64,000 bases of DNA from Paenibacillus assamensis DSM 18201. GTDB taxonomy: Bacteria > Bacillota > Bacilli > Paenibacillales > Paenibacillaceae. The notes beneath the pieces were generated by a model that did no database searches, was not told the DNA's origin, and saw only the letters and a list, made by a program, of their open reading frames with translations. A program made the position numbers and the translations under genes. Shown here piece by piece: positions 8,197 through 17,192 of this stretch (positions are counted from its first letter, which is position 1; each line of letters opens with the position of its first letter). The stretch covers positions 43,494 through 107,493 of the forward strand of contig NZ_KE383840.1 in assembly GCF_000422445.1 (NCBI RefSeq). The letters are read 5' to 3'.

Positions 8197-8279
8197 CTTG
8201 TTATTCGATATTCTCTGCAGTTGAAAGACTATGCAGACTATGCGCCACATGTGAATGCTAAACTTTAGCCTATTTTCAT

Positions 8280-8954
8280 CTAAGCTTTTATCCACGCACG
8301 CTTCAGATCCATCTCTTCAATACAGCGACTATCATCATGATGCTCATATTGAATAAGTGGTGAGACCGGATACAGATGCAGACGTTCATCTTCAATTGGC
8401 TTTAACAATCGATTCAAGTAATCTAGTTCCATAGAGCTTGGTTGAAGCCACGCCTCCATCTCATCTTGATCGAGTATGGCAGGCATCCGAGAATCAAATT
8501 CCAATATCGTTCGATTTGCACGAGACATTACGATTGTACAATTGTAATGATCTTCACCTTGCGGACTGCGCCAACATTCATACAGCCCCGCAATACCGAA
8601 GATTCCCCTTGTCTGTAACACCACACGAACTGGATGCATTCGCTTCTCCTGCTTGCGCCAATAGTATAAGCCGTTACAAGGAATAAGGCAGCGTCTACGC
8701 TCCACCATTCTAAAGTAGGAGGAATTCTCCGCAACGGCTGTTAAATCCGCATTAATCGCGTCTGGCGCCCAGAACGGTACGAGCCCCCAGCGGTAAGCAT
8801 CCAACACTCTGCGTCCTTCTTGTTCCATAATGATGGGAATGAACTGAGTGGGTCTTATGTTATAACGTGGACGATAAGCAATTCGTGATTCATCGAGCTT
8901 GAAGGTTGACTTCAGCTCCGAATAATCCGTACTGAGTGATAATTGACGGCACAT
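8280..8954 (-). CDS. divergent SRAP (YedK/HMCES-like) protein
   Basis: From ATG 8954, with a near-perfect AGGAGGTGA, this is 224 residues beginning MCRQLSL, so Cys2 becomes N-terminal after Met removal as in SRAP proteins, which crosslink to abasic sites in single-stranded DNA. The family body is recognisable: YNIRPTQ, YRWGLVPFWA, INAD with N68, RRRCLIPCNG, and SRMPAIL. However the catalytic Glu of YedK (E105) aligns with Y98 here, and the catalytic His (H160) with D154. The usual MCGR is MCRQ. Crosslinking via Cys2 may persist while lyase chemistry or reversal is altered. The longer frame to 8987 would bury Cys2 and is rejected. Confidence 0.8.
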   Translation of the reverse strand: MCRQLSLSTDYSELKSTFKLDESRIAYRPRYNIRPTQFIPIIMEQEGRRVLDAYRWGLVPFWAPDAINADLTAVAENSSYFRMVERRRCLIPCNGLYYWRKQEKRMHPVRVVLQTRGIFGIAGLYECWRSPQGEDHYNCTIVMSRANRTILEFDSRMPAILDQDEMEAWLQPSSMELDYLNRLLKPIEDERLHLYPVSPLIQYEHHDDSRCIEEMDLKRAWIKA

Positions 8955-9110
8955 TGCCCTCACCTCCTGTACGCGTAGTTTGCGCACAAGTGGAAAGGAT
9001 ATACATTTTATAGATGGGATAAGATCATGATTAGTGATGACTGTAGCTTTGAAGAACTTTCGGAATTATTGTCTTTGTTTAGAATGCTGAGAAGTAGTAA
9101 TATTCGTTGC

Positions 9111-9743
9111 CTACCCTAGTATTGCGGCAGGAAGTATAGCGATGAAGAGAATAAAGACTGTAGGAAGAATGATTGTCGCTAGTGCTCTTTTTTTAGAAAA
9201 CTGATGTGCTTCTGAAATACCAATCACCAGGATAACAATGCCCCATATCACAACTACAAAACTAACAATCGCAAGAAGAGCAGCCCATCCCGCCACTAAG
9301 AAACCAGTAGCTGTTGTTGTAAATACTTGCTTGCCAAATATCAAAAGCGACGGAATCCAGAGCAACCCCGTAATTGCCGTAGGTCCATATCCAGCCAGCC
9401 CATTGACAGCACGAATTTCTTGGCTATCTGCGGTTCCCCCGAGCATCGTCCCAATCCATAGCATAAGAAAGCTACTAATATAATAACTGATAACACCACT
9501 AATAATCCCAACAACAAAGGCTAGTAAAATAATCGTGGCTAACGGTGAATGATCCCCCATACCATCTTTGGCATAGCTATCCAACGTTCCAAAAAATGAG
9601 CTAATGCCTACGAGCAGCAGTGAAAACCAATCTGACTTTGTTACTTGCATATGTTCCCGCATGACTTCTCGTGGATTGAACCACATTTCACCTAGCGCTC
9701 GCAACCTTTGTCTCCATACCATTGCATCCGTGTTCGTTGACAT
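9111..9743 (-). CDS. Yip1-family integral membrane protein
   Basis: This 210-residue protein starts at ATG 9743 behind AAAGGAG with 7 nt spacing; an upstream GTG at 9749 is less likely. A cytoplasmic N-terminal stretch containing FNPREVMREHM is followed by about five hydrophobic helices. The FNPxxxM motif before helix 1, and the Gly/Pro-containing middle helices, are typical of bacterial Yip1 domain proteins (PF04893). Their biochemical role in bacteria is unknown. It stands alone between a SRAP gene and the S-layer-type gene. Confidence 0.7.
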   Translation of the reverse strand: MSTNTDAMVWRQRLRALGEMWFNPREVMREHMQVTKSDWFSLLLVGISSFFGTLDSYAKDGMGDHSPLATIILLAFVVGIISGVISYYISSFLMLWIGTMLGGTADSQEIRAVNGLAGYGPTAITGLLWIPSLLIFGKQVFTTTATGFLVAGWAALLAIVSFVVVIWGIVILVIGISEAHQFSKKRALATIILPTVFILFIAILPAAILG

Positions 9744-9781
9744 AAACACGCTCCTTTATTTACTTGGCTAATGATGCTGGA

Positions 9782-9807
9782 AGAGCCGAGGTATGACCCT
9801 CGGCTCT
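9782..9807. other. perfect 10-bp hairpin without U-tract
   Basis: AGAGCCGAGG (9782-9791) and CCTCGGCTCT (9798-9807) are perfectly complementary around a 6-nt loop. Neither side has a T-run. It lies between the SLH gene end and the Yip1-like gene, so it may be an mRNA stabiliser, a weak terminator or a protein site. Confidence 0.5.
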
Positions 9808-9873
9808 AAACGTGGTGTAGCTTATATTGTAAACGATAGTGCTTGTCTTGTTAAAGAGTAGGTTAGATGTTGT

Positions 9874-9912
9874 AAATAAAACTCCCCTTTAATAAAAAAA
9901 CTAACAAAGGAG
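9874..9912 (-). terminator. likely terminator of the SLH-protein gene
   Basis: On the minus strand CTCCTTT pairs with AAAGGGGAG around a T-rich loop and is followed by TTTTATTT. It starts about 20 nt after the SLH gene stop. Confidence 0.5.
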
Positions 9913-9930
9913 CAATTATAGATTTCAATG

Positions 9931-12408
9931 CTAATCAATAATTTCTACGCGTGTTCTATAATCCGCATCAGGCCAACCCTTTCCTGTCGGATGGAAAACA
10001 TTAAGTGAGCTTGAAAAAATATAATAAGTTCCGGCTGCAAGACCACTAGTGTCCATATAATGAATGTCGTTTATGTCCTCCCTATTTATCACTAGTTTTT
10101 TAGCTAGACCTTTCTTTACTTCTCTATCCAATGTTTCAGTTACAATATCAATATGAGCGGCGATAACCTTATCGTAAATATAGAAAACATTTTCTTCATT
10201 TACTTTAATAGGTATCCTCTCTCCTTTTTTAACAGAAAGACCCTCTGCTTGCCAACTCCATGTCATGCCCGGAAAACTAATAGTTGTAACTGGCTTCAGA
10301 GCATAACTCTGTACTTCCATATTGGATTCACCTGTAATTACCGATGTCACGGTACTAGGAAATATCTTAAAAGCAACCCATTCATTACTAAGTTTTGTTG
10401 ACGGTAGAATCTCAATGCTATCTAGGTTAATTGTTACTTTAATATCTGAATGCAGCGGCTTAAACGTTGGCTCTTCATAAGTCGCTATCATAACTGATTG
10501 GTGTAGGTTGACTCCTTTATCTACTCGAATCGGATGGCTGAACTTATAGCGAATCATGATGTCATTAACATTGTCACCAATCGGCAGTTGATATGGACCA
10601 GACGACGTAAACAAAGAATTTACATCTTCCCACATATAAAAGGATTGACTGTGGAAACGTTTCTTTTTGCTATCTACAAAAATAGCCACATATTCACCTT
10701 CGAACAATAATCCCGAGGAAAAGAATGTCCCATCAGGCTTAGTTTCCGCTCTTAAAATCTTGAACCAATTACCTGGAGATATTTTTTCCATCTCTGCAAC
10801 ATCTATATTCTCTAACTCTTTTTGCACGATGTATACTGTACCTTGTTCTTGTTTACCGATAGTTCCGTATACCACTTCACCAACAGTAAAGACTTCTTTG
10901 TCCATTTTTACTACAACATTATTCCCTTGACCGTCATTGCCGCCTGGCTTTTCTGGCGTGACGCCACCAGTAGAACCTCCACCACCGATAGCGCCACGGC
11001 CTGCTCCACCGGAAGTGTTCGCAGATTTAATCAGATCTCCGGCTTTGGTCTCTTTGCCAGCAACAACCACGATCATATCTTTGCTTACGTTCTCTCCTAG
11101 TTTCCATTCCATTGGAGCAGCAGCAAAGCTAATGCCAGCCGCATTTATCGTCGCTTGCTTAACTGTCCCTTCGCCAGCCACTTTTGCTTCTGCATGGATA
11201 ATTAAGGATGCAATATTTGTATCTTTTCCTACCTCAATCTTTGTTCCTTTTGCCTCTTTGTTTACCGTTAGCTGTTGAACAGACCCTTTTGCTAGCTTCA
11301 AGTTGCTGCCGTATGTGCTCACTGTAACAGAAGGAAATGCACCATTTAGTTGAATATCAGACTGGGCCTTAAGTTTCTCAGATAGTTGAACTTGTGCCAC
11401 CATAGCACCATTTTGTACATCAACGATTGTTGGCGATTGCAGTACTAGTTCTTGAACTGTAGATGTATCTTTCACATTTACACGCAATGCACCATTTTTC
11501 TTGTTTACGATAACATTGGAAAGAATGCTATCGTTTACGTGAATGCTATTTTTTCCACCACCACGTACAAACGTCTTACCATCTACCTTCACCTTGTTCA
11601 GATGCACATCCCCTTCACCTACACCTTGTGTTAGGATTAGATCACCTTTAATATGAAGGTTTTGCAACGTAACACCAGGAACGTTAACGATCACGTTTCC
11701 TTGGATTTCTTCTTGCTTCGTCGTAGAACCATATGTACCTGCTGTTCCATACCATACTCCATATGTATCAAATGCACGATCCAAGATGCTAACCGCTTCT
11801 GCACGCGTCAACGATTGATTCGGCTTGAATGTGCCTTCTTCATAGCCTTTAACAACACCTAGATAAACAGCTTCGGATACGGATGAAGTTGCCCACGGCT
11901 GGATATCTGCACTGTCTTTATAAGTAAGAGCTGTATCGTTCGTCTTCCATTTCAACAGCCGAGACAAGGAAGCTACCGCTTCTTGACGCGTTAGCGTTGC
12001 ATTCGGCTTAAATGTGCCGTCGGTATACCCTTTCATGTAGCCTGCTGTTGTCGCTGTATTTACAGCATCCGCATACCAAGCTGTTGCTAGTACATCTGTG
12101 TAAGCTTGCGGCTTCTGTTCGTTGAGCTGGAACATGCGGTTTACGATTGCTGCCCACTCTGCACGTGTTACTTGTTGATTCGGCTTGAACTCATTTGCAG
12201 ATGCACCAGATACTACACCTTGAGCTGCCCACTCTGCAATTTTGTCTTTTGCCCAATGTGCTTCTACATCTTTAAATGTAACGACTGACTTCATTTGTTC
12301 GCCTTCATTCGCCGCAGTTGCTTGCACGCTTACTGGCGCTGCTAATCCGCTAAAAAAAGTGCTGAACGCCAGAGTTATCGATAGCAATGTTGCTATTCTC
12401 TTTTTCAT
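9931..12408 (-). CDS. S-layer homology domain surface protein with beta-rich repeats
   Basis: ATG 12408 is chosen because GGGGGA lies 5 nt before it; the upstream in-frame ATG at 12420 overlaps that site. The product is 825 residues: signal peptide (about 1-31), three SLH domains (about 43-88, 103-150, 163-213) each with FKPNxxxTRxE, then a long beta-strand-rich stretch (about 225-440) with GNVIVNVPGVTLQNLHIKGD and VRGGGKNSIHVN, resembling the polymer-like segment of many Paenibacillus SLH proteins. A Gly-rich linker (about 465-495) leads to an unassigned C-terminal region of about 330 residues. SLH domains bind pyruvylated wall polymer, so the protein sits on the cell surface. The role of the C-terminal region is unknown. 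Confidence 0.85.
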   Translation of the reverse strand: MKKRIATLLSITLAFSTFFSGLAAPVSVQATAANEGEQMKSVVTFKDVEAHWAKDKIAEWAAQGVVSGASANEFKPNQQVTRAEWAAIVNRMFQLNEQKPQAYTDVLATAWYADAVNTATTAGYMKGYTDGTFKPNATLTRQEAVASLSRLLKWKTNDTALTYKDSADIQPWATSSVSEAVYLGVVKGYEEGTFKPNQSLTRAEAVSILDRAFDTYGVWYGTAGTYGSTTKQEEIQGNVIVNVPGVTLQNLHIKGDLILTQGVGEGDVHLNKVKVDGKTFVRGGGKNSIHVNDSILSNVIVNKKNGALRVNVKDTSTVQELVLQSPTIVDVQNGAMVAQVQLSEKLKAQSDIQLNGAFPSVTVSTYGSNLKLAKGSVQQLTVNKEAKGTKIEVGKDTNIASLIIHAEAKVAGEGTVKQATINAAGISFAAAPMEWKLGENVSKDMIVVVAGKETKAGDLIKSANTSGGAGRGAIGGGGSTGGVTPEKPGGNDGQGNNVVVKMDKEVFTVGEVVYGTIGKQEQGTVYIVQKELENIDVAEMEKISPGNWFKILRAETKPDGTFFSSGLLFEGEYVAIFVDSKKKRFHSQSFYMWEDVNSLFTSSGPYQLPIGDNVNDIMIRYKFSHPIRVDKGVNLHQSVMIATYEEPTFKPLHSDIKVTINLDSIEILPSTKLSNEWVAFKIFPSTVTSVITGESNMEVQSYALKPVTTISFPGMTWSWQAEGLSVKKGERIPIKVNEENVFYIYDKVIAAHIDIVTETLDREVKKGLAKKLVINREDINDIHYMDTSGLAAGTYYIFSSSLNVFHPTGKGWPDADYRTRVEIID

Positions 12409-12609
12409 AGTTTCCCCCATATAATATATGTTTCTTAAATCATCTATTCAATTATAGTTTTGTGAATGTAAATATCCATGAAATTATTGGTTGATTTAAA
12501 ATTTTATAGTTCTTAAGTCACGTAGGCCCTTTATTACAGCAGTAACTTTGGCTAAAATGAGAATGCAACTATCATCACAGAATAATCATTATCGCAAAAG
12601 GAGAACAGC

Positions 12610-13821
12610 ATGTCACAATCCGAACACGCTAGAACTATGGCGGTTCCAACAGAACGAAACCTACTAAAAATATTCCTAATCGCCTTTAAGCTAGGCCTGA
12701 CCTCCTTCGGAGGACCTGTCGCGCATCTTGGCTATTTTCATGAAGAGTATGTGCGGCGTCGTAAATGGATCGATGAGCGCAGCTACGCTGACTTAGTGGC
12801 GCTGTGCCAGTTCCTGCCGGGGCCGGCTAGCAGCCAAGTCGGCATTGGTATTGGCGTGCTGCGCGGCGGCCTGCTTGGCGGCATAGCCGCATGGCTTGGC
12901 TTCACGCTGCCGTCTGCAGCAGCGTTGGCCCTATTCGCGCTGGCGATACAAGGTTCAGGTATCGCTAACGCGGGATGGCTCCACGGCCTCAAGCTAGTGG
13001 CCGTGGCTATCGTTGCCCATGCCATATGGAGCATGGGCACGAAGTTGGCGCCAGACCGTGGACGCGCCACCCTCGCCGTGGCGGCAGCCGCCGCTGTTCT
13101 GCTATGGCAGACAGCCTTGGCGCAAGTACTTGTCATCGCTGTCGCTGGCTGTGCCGGCGTATGGATGTATAGGCACAAGGAAATGCCGAAGCCAGAGCAT
13201 ATCCATGTTCCCATTAGCCGCCGAACAGCGATCATTTGCTTGTCGCTGTTTGGCGTATTGCTTGCAGCCTTACCTCTGCTGCGTCAAGCAGGCATAGGCG
13301 GCTGGTTCATCTCGTTATTTGATAGCATGTATCGAGCTGGATCGCTTGTATTTGGTGGTGGCCATGTCGTACTGCCTTTGCTTGAGCGTGAATTTGTACC
13401 TACAGGTTGGCTCGACAAAGCTGACTTCCTTGCCGGATATGGTGCTACACAAGCTGTTCCTGGCCCGTTGTTCACCTTCGCCGCCTATATTGGAGCTGTC
13501 GCTCAGGGTTGGCTAGGTGCAATCATAGCAACCATCGCGATCTTCCTGCCCGCGTTCCTGCTCATCGTTGGTGCGCTCCCATTCTGGAGCACTCTGCGCG
13601 TGAACTTGCGCGCACAAGGCGCCCTCTTCGGCGTCAACGCCGCCGTCGTGGGCATACTCATCGCGGCACTATACACGCCGCTCTGGACGTCGACCGTGCA
13701 AGCACCGGCCGACTTTGCGCTCGCAGCAGCCCTATTCGTGCTGCTCACGCATTGGCGTATCCCGCCTTGGGCCGTCGTCATCGCTGGCGCCCTTGGCGGA
13801 ATGCTGCTCGAATGGCTGTAA
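12610..13821 (+). CDS. chrA: chromate transporter, two-domain ChrA/CHR family
   Basis: This 403-residue protein has two homologous halves. The first contains KLGLTSFGGPVAHLGYFHEE and QFLPGPASSQ; the second contains GSLVFGGGHVVLPLLEREF and TQAVPGPLFTFAAYIG. The paired FGG and PGP motifs are the CHR-family signature. Long-chain members export chromate by proton antiport. SD AAAAGGAGAA lies before ATG 12610. Base composition is patchy: most of the gene from about 12740 is visibly GC-richer than its neighbours, while the first 100 bases and a segment near 13200-13440 are closer to background. No ChrB-type regulator is nearby. A strong terminator follows. Confidence 0.9.
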   Translation: MSQSEHARTMAVPTERNLLKIFLIAFKLGLTSFGGPVAHLGYFHEEYVRRRKWIDERSYADLVALCQFLPGPASSQVGIGIGVLRGGLLGGIAAWLGFTLPSAAALALFALAIQGSGIANAGWLHGLKLVAVAIVAHAIWSMGTKLAPDRGRATLAVAAAAAVLLWQTALAQVLVIAVAGCAGVWMYRHKEMPKPEHIHVPISRRTAIICLSLFGVLLAALPLLRQAGIGGWFISLFDSMYRAGSLVFGGGHVVLPLLEREFVPTGWLDKADFLAGYGATQAVPGPLFTFAAYIGAVAQGWLGAIIATIAIFLPAFLLIVGALPFWSTLRVNLRAQGALFGVNAAVVGILIAALYTPLWTSTVQAPADFALAAALFVLLTHWRIPPWAVVIAGALGGMLLEWL

Positions 13822-13848
13822 ACAAAGACACGCCATACTAGTCAAAAT

Positions 13849-13890
13849 AGGGTCAGGGGCTTCTCTACACCAGAAGCCCCTGACCCTTTG
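13849..13890. terminator. long perfect hairpin terminator after chrA
   Basis: AGGGTCAGGGGCTTCT and its exact complement AGAAGCCCCTGACCCT form a 16-bp stem with a 7-nt loop, followed by TTTGTTAATT. The opposite strand also ends in TATTTTGAC, so it may also stop the convergent MFS transcript. Confidence 0.8.
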
Positions 13891-13946
13891 TTAATTACAT
13901 CGCAGATTAACTGAAACCGGTTAATTAACTCCCTAACCCACAAACA

Positions 13947-15272
13947 CTAACTCAAACTTACCCGCTCCTCACCTAAGCTTCCTTGCTGCGGATAAAACAT
14001 CGTTGTATCCATTTTCGTCACAGCTCCCATTCGACGAGTTACTGGATCGATCAGCCAAACGACGGCTACAAGCGCAACAAGCAAGCCACTAATCATAAGG
14101 ACAGCCGCACTACTCAGCGCAGCACCTCCAATACCCCCTAACAAAGAACCAATTGGCATCGCCACTGCACCAATGCTTCCAACCGCGGCCATCACTCTAC
14201 CCAATAAATGTGCTGGTATAAGATTTTGCATAAACACCATTGCGACGATATTTGTAATTGCTGTAGGCACCCAGCCCATTCCATATAAAAGAACGGCCAG
14301 CCACATGCTTGTAACTTGAGCAGCTGCGAACCATGCAACCCCGCACCATAGAAAAGCACCAATATACATAGCCCCCATAGGGAGCGTTTCCGGTCGTAGA
14401 CGAGGAGCTAACAGCACCCCCAACATACTGAACACCGCTACAGATGCAAGCATCATTCCATACCAGTCAGAGCTTTGAGCCAAGTCAGGCAGGACTGCAA
14501 ACACAGCGCCTCCCGCACAGTTAATCACAATCATTCCCGCTAACAAGCGTATAATATAAGGATGGCGAAGAACCGCTACACCTTCCATCAATTCTTTCAC
14601 ATACTGTCTGAAAGACAGCTTTGACGCAGTTCTACGAACAACTTCTTCTCCAGACTGACCATTCCCCTCACCCTTGCCCCCACTTTTCCCTTCCATATTG
14701 CTAGGAATAGGACGCAGTGTCATAAAAATAAGCGAAGCCAGCAAGAAAAGAACGGAATTCATCATAAACATACTTACGATCCCTATTAATGCAATCAAAA
14801 CGCCACCTAATGCATTAAACACAGCTTCACTACCTTGGTTAGCAGCGCTAAACCACGCGTTGCCCGCAGTCAAATGCTCCTTTGGCAGTACTTTCGGCAG
14901 AGCTGACATCTGAGCAGGAAAGATAAATTGATTCAATACAGCAATAATCGGCATCAAAATAAGAACTAACGTTACAGAAATAAAATCAAGCCAATAACTA
15001 AGTGGTAAAATAAGCAGCAAAATGGCTTGGGTTAATTGAGTCACAACTAGCATGTTCTTCAACGGCCAACGGTCAATAAGCGGTCCATATAAAAACTGTA
15101 CAATACGAGGAATCGAAGTGAGAAACACAGCCAAGCCTGAATAAAAGGTAGAACCACCTAAATCATAAACAAGCCACATCGCAGATAACATATAGAAGCT
15201 ATCACCTATGTTAGAAATCAATCTTCCCGCGAGCAGCTTTGTAAAGTTAGCATATTTCAACGCCTGCAACAT
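13947..15272 (-). CDS. MFS transporter (macrolide-efflux/MFS_3-like)
   Basis: This 441-residue membrane protein has about 12 hydrophobic segments in two halves. It starts with KYANFTKLLAGRLISNIGDSFY, the typical opening of the MFS_3 exporters that include macrolide and lipid exporters. A hydrophilic, Gly/Ser/Glu-rich central loop of about 30 residues (about 195-225) separates the halves. It is convergent with chrA and has no neighbouring regulator, so the substrate cannot be inferred. The start is followed closely upstream by AGAAGAG-type purine-rich sequence rather than a strong SD. Confidence 0.75.
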   Translation of the reverse strand: MLQALKYANFTKLLAGRLISNIGDSFYMLSAMWLVYDLGGSTFYSGLAVFLTSIPRIVQFLYGPLIDRWPLKNMLVVTQLTQAILLLILPLSYWLDFISVTLVLILMPIIAVLNQFIFPAQMSALPKVLPKEHLTAGNAWFSAANQGSEAVFNALGGVLIALIGIVSMFMMNSVLFLLASLIFMTLRPIPSNMEGKSGGKGEGNGQSGEEVVRRTASKLSFRQYVKELMEGVAVLRHPYIIRLLAGMIVINCAGGAVFAVLPDLAQSSDWYGMMLASVAVFSMLGVLLAPRLRPETLPMGAMYIGAFLWCGVAWFAAAQVTSMWLAVLLYGMGWVPTAITNIVAMVFMQNLIPAHLLGRVMAAVGSIGAVAMPIGSLLGGIGGAALSSAAVLMISGLLVALVAVVWLIDPVTRRMGAVTKMDTTMFYPQQGSLGEERVSLS

Positions 15273-15411
15273 ATTACTCTTCTCCCCCTCGGCCCTCCAT
15301 GAGAGACCGCTTGACTTGTATCCATAGTTTAATCAACATTCATACACCTTCACCTCAGTCCCCAGCTGTAATTTGACTCAGCCCCTCGTTCATCCGTCGC
15401 TAGTTGCATAA

Positions 15412-15454
15412 CAAAAAAACCTCGACTGCTCCAAGCGATGTTGGAGATTCGAGG
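15412..15454 (-). terminator. terminator of uppP
   Basis: On the minus strand CCTCGA and CTCCAA arms pair with TTGGAG and TCGAGG, and a TTTTTTT run follows. It lies about 85 nt after the uppP stop. Confidence 0.75.
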
Positions 15455-15539
15455 TTCAATTCGTATCTATTTTCTTTTCATCAATACAGCCGGATGTAAC
15501 TGCTCCGATTCAATTATGATACCCATAATGAACCTGCTC

Positions 15540-16367
15540 CTACAAAAACACGAAATAAATAACAGCGGCCAAAACGATACGATAAATCGCCAACGGAATA
15601 AGCTTAATGCGATTAATTAACTTCAAGAAGAAACGAATCGAAACAAGAGCAACCAGAAACGCGCTAATAAAGCCTACGACGAAAAATGGAATGACATCTG
15701 CCGTAATCGCATCCCAGCTTTTCACTAGAGACAAGAAGCTTGCTCCGCCAATAATCGGCACAGCCATAATAAAAGTAAAGTCAGCAGCCGCGCGATGACT
15801 CAAGCCTAGCAGTACGCCAGCTGATATCGTAGACCCAGAACGAGAGAATCCAGGCCACATAGCCAGACACTGCACGAGACCAATCGTTAACGCTTGCTTG
15901 TACGTAACTTGATCGACCGTCTCTACCTTTTTCACACGTGGTGCGAGCAAATCCGCTGCAATCATAAGAAATGCCCCAAGTACAAGTCCAATCACGACCG
16001 TTTGCGTAGAGAACAAATACGTATCAATAAAATCTTCGAATATAAATCCAAGTACCCCAAACGGTAAAATACCTACAATGACCTGGGTCAGCTTCAATCG
16101 AGGTTGCAAAGCCTGTTCCCCTGTTACCTTTTTCAGCCCCAGCATCGTCATAAAACGCTCCCACATCAAGACCACTACTGCCAGAATCGAACCGAATTGG
16201 ATAACAACTTTAAAAGTATTCGCCACTTCGGGCGAGAACATTTCTTTCGTCTTGAACAACCAATCATCAACAATGATCATATGCCCTGTCGAGGACACGG
16301 GCGCAAACTCCGTCAAACCCTCTACGACACCTAATACAAGCGCTGCAAACAACTCCCACCAATCCAA
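15540..16367 (-). CDS. uppP: undecaprenyl-diphosphate phosphatase UppP/BacA
   Basis: This 275-residue membrane phosphatase recycles undecaprenyl diphosphate to the monophosphate carrier used in peptidoglycan synthesis; its overexpression confers bacitracin resistance. Both signatures are present: GVVEGLTEFAPVSSTGHMI near the N terminus and GFSRSGSTISAGVLLG in the middle, with eight or so hydrophobic helices. The start is TTG 16367, supported by GGAGG 8 nt upstream. It lies just downstream of a BcrAB-like exporter and its two-component system, all on the minus strand, which fits a shared response to cell-wall antibiotics. Confidence 0.95.
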   Translation of the reverse strand: MDWWELFAALVLGVVEGLTEFAPVSSTGHMIIVDDWLFKTKEMFSPEVANTFKVVIQFGSILAVVVLMWERFMTMLGLKKVTGEQALQPRLKLTQVIVGILPFGVLGFIFEDFIDTYLFSTQTVVIGLVLGAFLMIAADLLAPRVKKVETVDQVTYKQALTIGLVQCLAMWPGFSRSGSTISAGVLLGLSHRAAADFTFIMAVPIIGGASFLSLVKSWDAITADVIPFFVVGFISAFLVALVSIRFFLKLINRIKLIPLAIYRIVLAAVIYFVFL

Positions 16368-16448
16368 TAGACGAACCTCCTCAACTATTCGAAAATCTAT
16401 TTGACTGATTCCACACCATCCACTCCATGGATAGTCAATCGTTACTTG

Positions 16449-17192
16449 TTAATCAATATCTGATCTCTTAAAATATACAATCGTTGCTGCGAGTCCAAGT
16501 ACAGAAGTAGCAAAAATGATAGCATACGAATAGGAGACTGGATAAACGAATTCGGTACTGTTCGTTACTACCATATGTACAGCTGACCAAGGAAATAGAC
16601 CTTGATAGTCTGTATCAATAACCGTAAGATTGGCCATCGTAACAACCGCAGTAAATATAATCGTCGGCACAAAATTTTTAAATAGCATCGTAATCCATAT
16701 AATTGGGGTCGATAACAAGAACAATAGAAACGCTCCTACAAAAAACTGTCCAAGAGAATCGACGATAACCGCCACACTTAACCCTTCAAATTGGCCTACC
16801 AAACCTAGCAAGAGCGTCATCACCCAAGCAACTAACGTTAGGACAACAATCCATAGTAATAACAGCAGCCACTTACTCACGACGATACTCGTTTTGGAAA
16901 CCGGGATCGTCAGCAAATTTTTCAACGTATCTTCCGTGTATTCACGACTAAACAAATAAGCCGCAATCACTCCATACAGTAGCGTGCCAATAAGCATGAG
17001 CACATTCAAATTCGTATTGTAAAATGACACATCGAACGTAAGGATCGTCTCTGGCTTCTCTCTTTTCATACTCAAAAAGGCGATAAACATCATAATAGGT
17101 GCTGCCATTGCTCCCATTACGCTGATCATAAACATCTTTGCTCGCTTCAACTTCAACAGCTCGGTATACAACAAGTTAACCAATCGTCCCAC
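16449..17192 (-). CDS. ABC-2 type permease, BcrB-like
   Basis: This 247-residue membrane protein has six hydrophobic segments in ABC-2 order: MFMISVMGAMAAPIMMFI near the N terminus, SREYTEDTLKNLLTIPVSKT in a cytoplasmic loop, and four later helices. The EYxxxTLKxLLxxPVS loop is characteristic of BcrB/BceB-unrelated small permeases that partner with BcrA-type ATPases. Its start overlaps the ATPase gene by 17 nt, so the pair is translationally coupled. It likely expels or protects against a lipid-active antibiotic such as bacitracin, inferred from family and context. Confidence 0.8.
   Translation of the reverse strand: MGRLVNLLYTELLKLKRAKMFMISVMGAMAAPIMMFIAFLSMKREKPETILTFDVSFYNTNLNVLMLIGTLLYGVIAAYLFSREYTEDTLKNLLTIPVSKTSIVVSKWLLLLLWIVVLTLVAWVMTLLLGLVGQFEGLSVAVIVDSLGQFFVGAFLLFLLSTPIIWITMLFKNFVPTIIFTAVVTMANLTVIDTDYQGLFPWSAVHMVVTNSTEFVYPVSYSYAIIFATSVLGLAATIVYFKRSDID

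Noticed and set aside
12783..13235. 150-codon antisense frame within chrA
   Set aside because: High GC creates long shadow frames; the sense protein has full CHR motifs.
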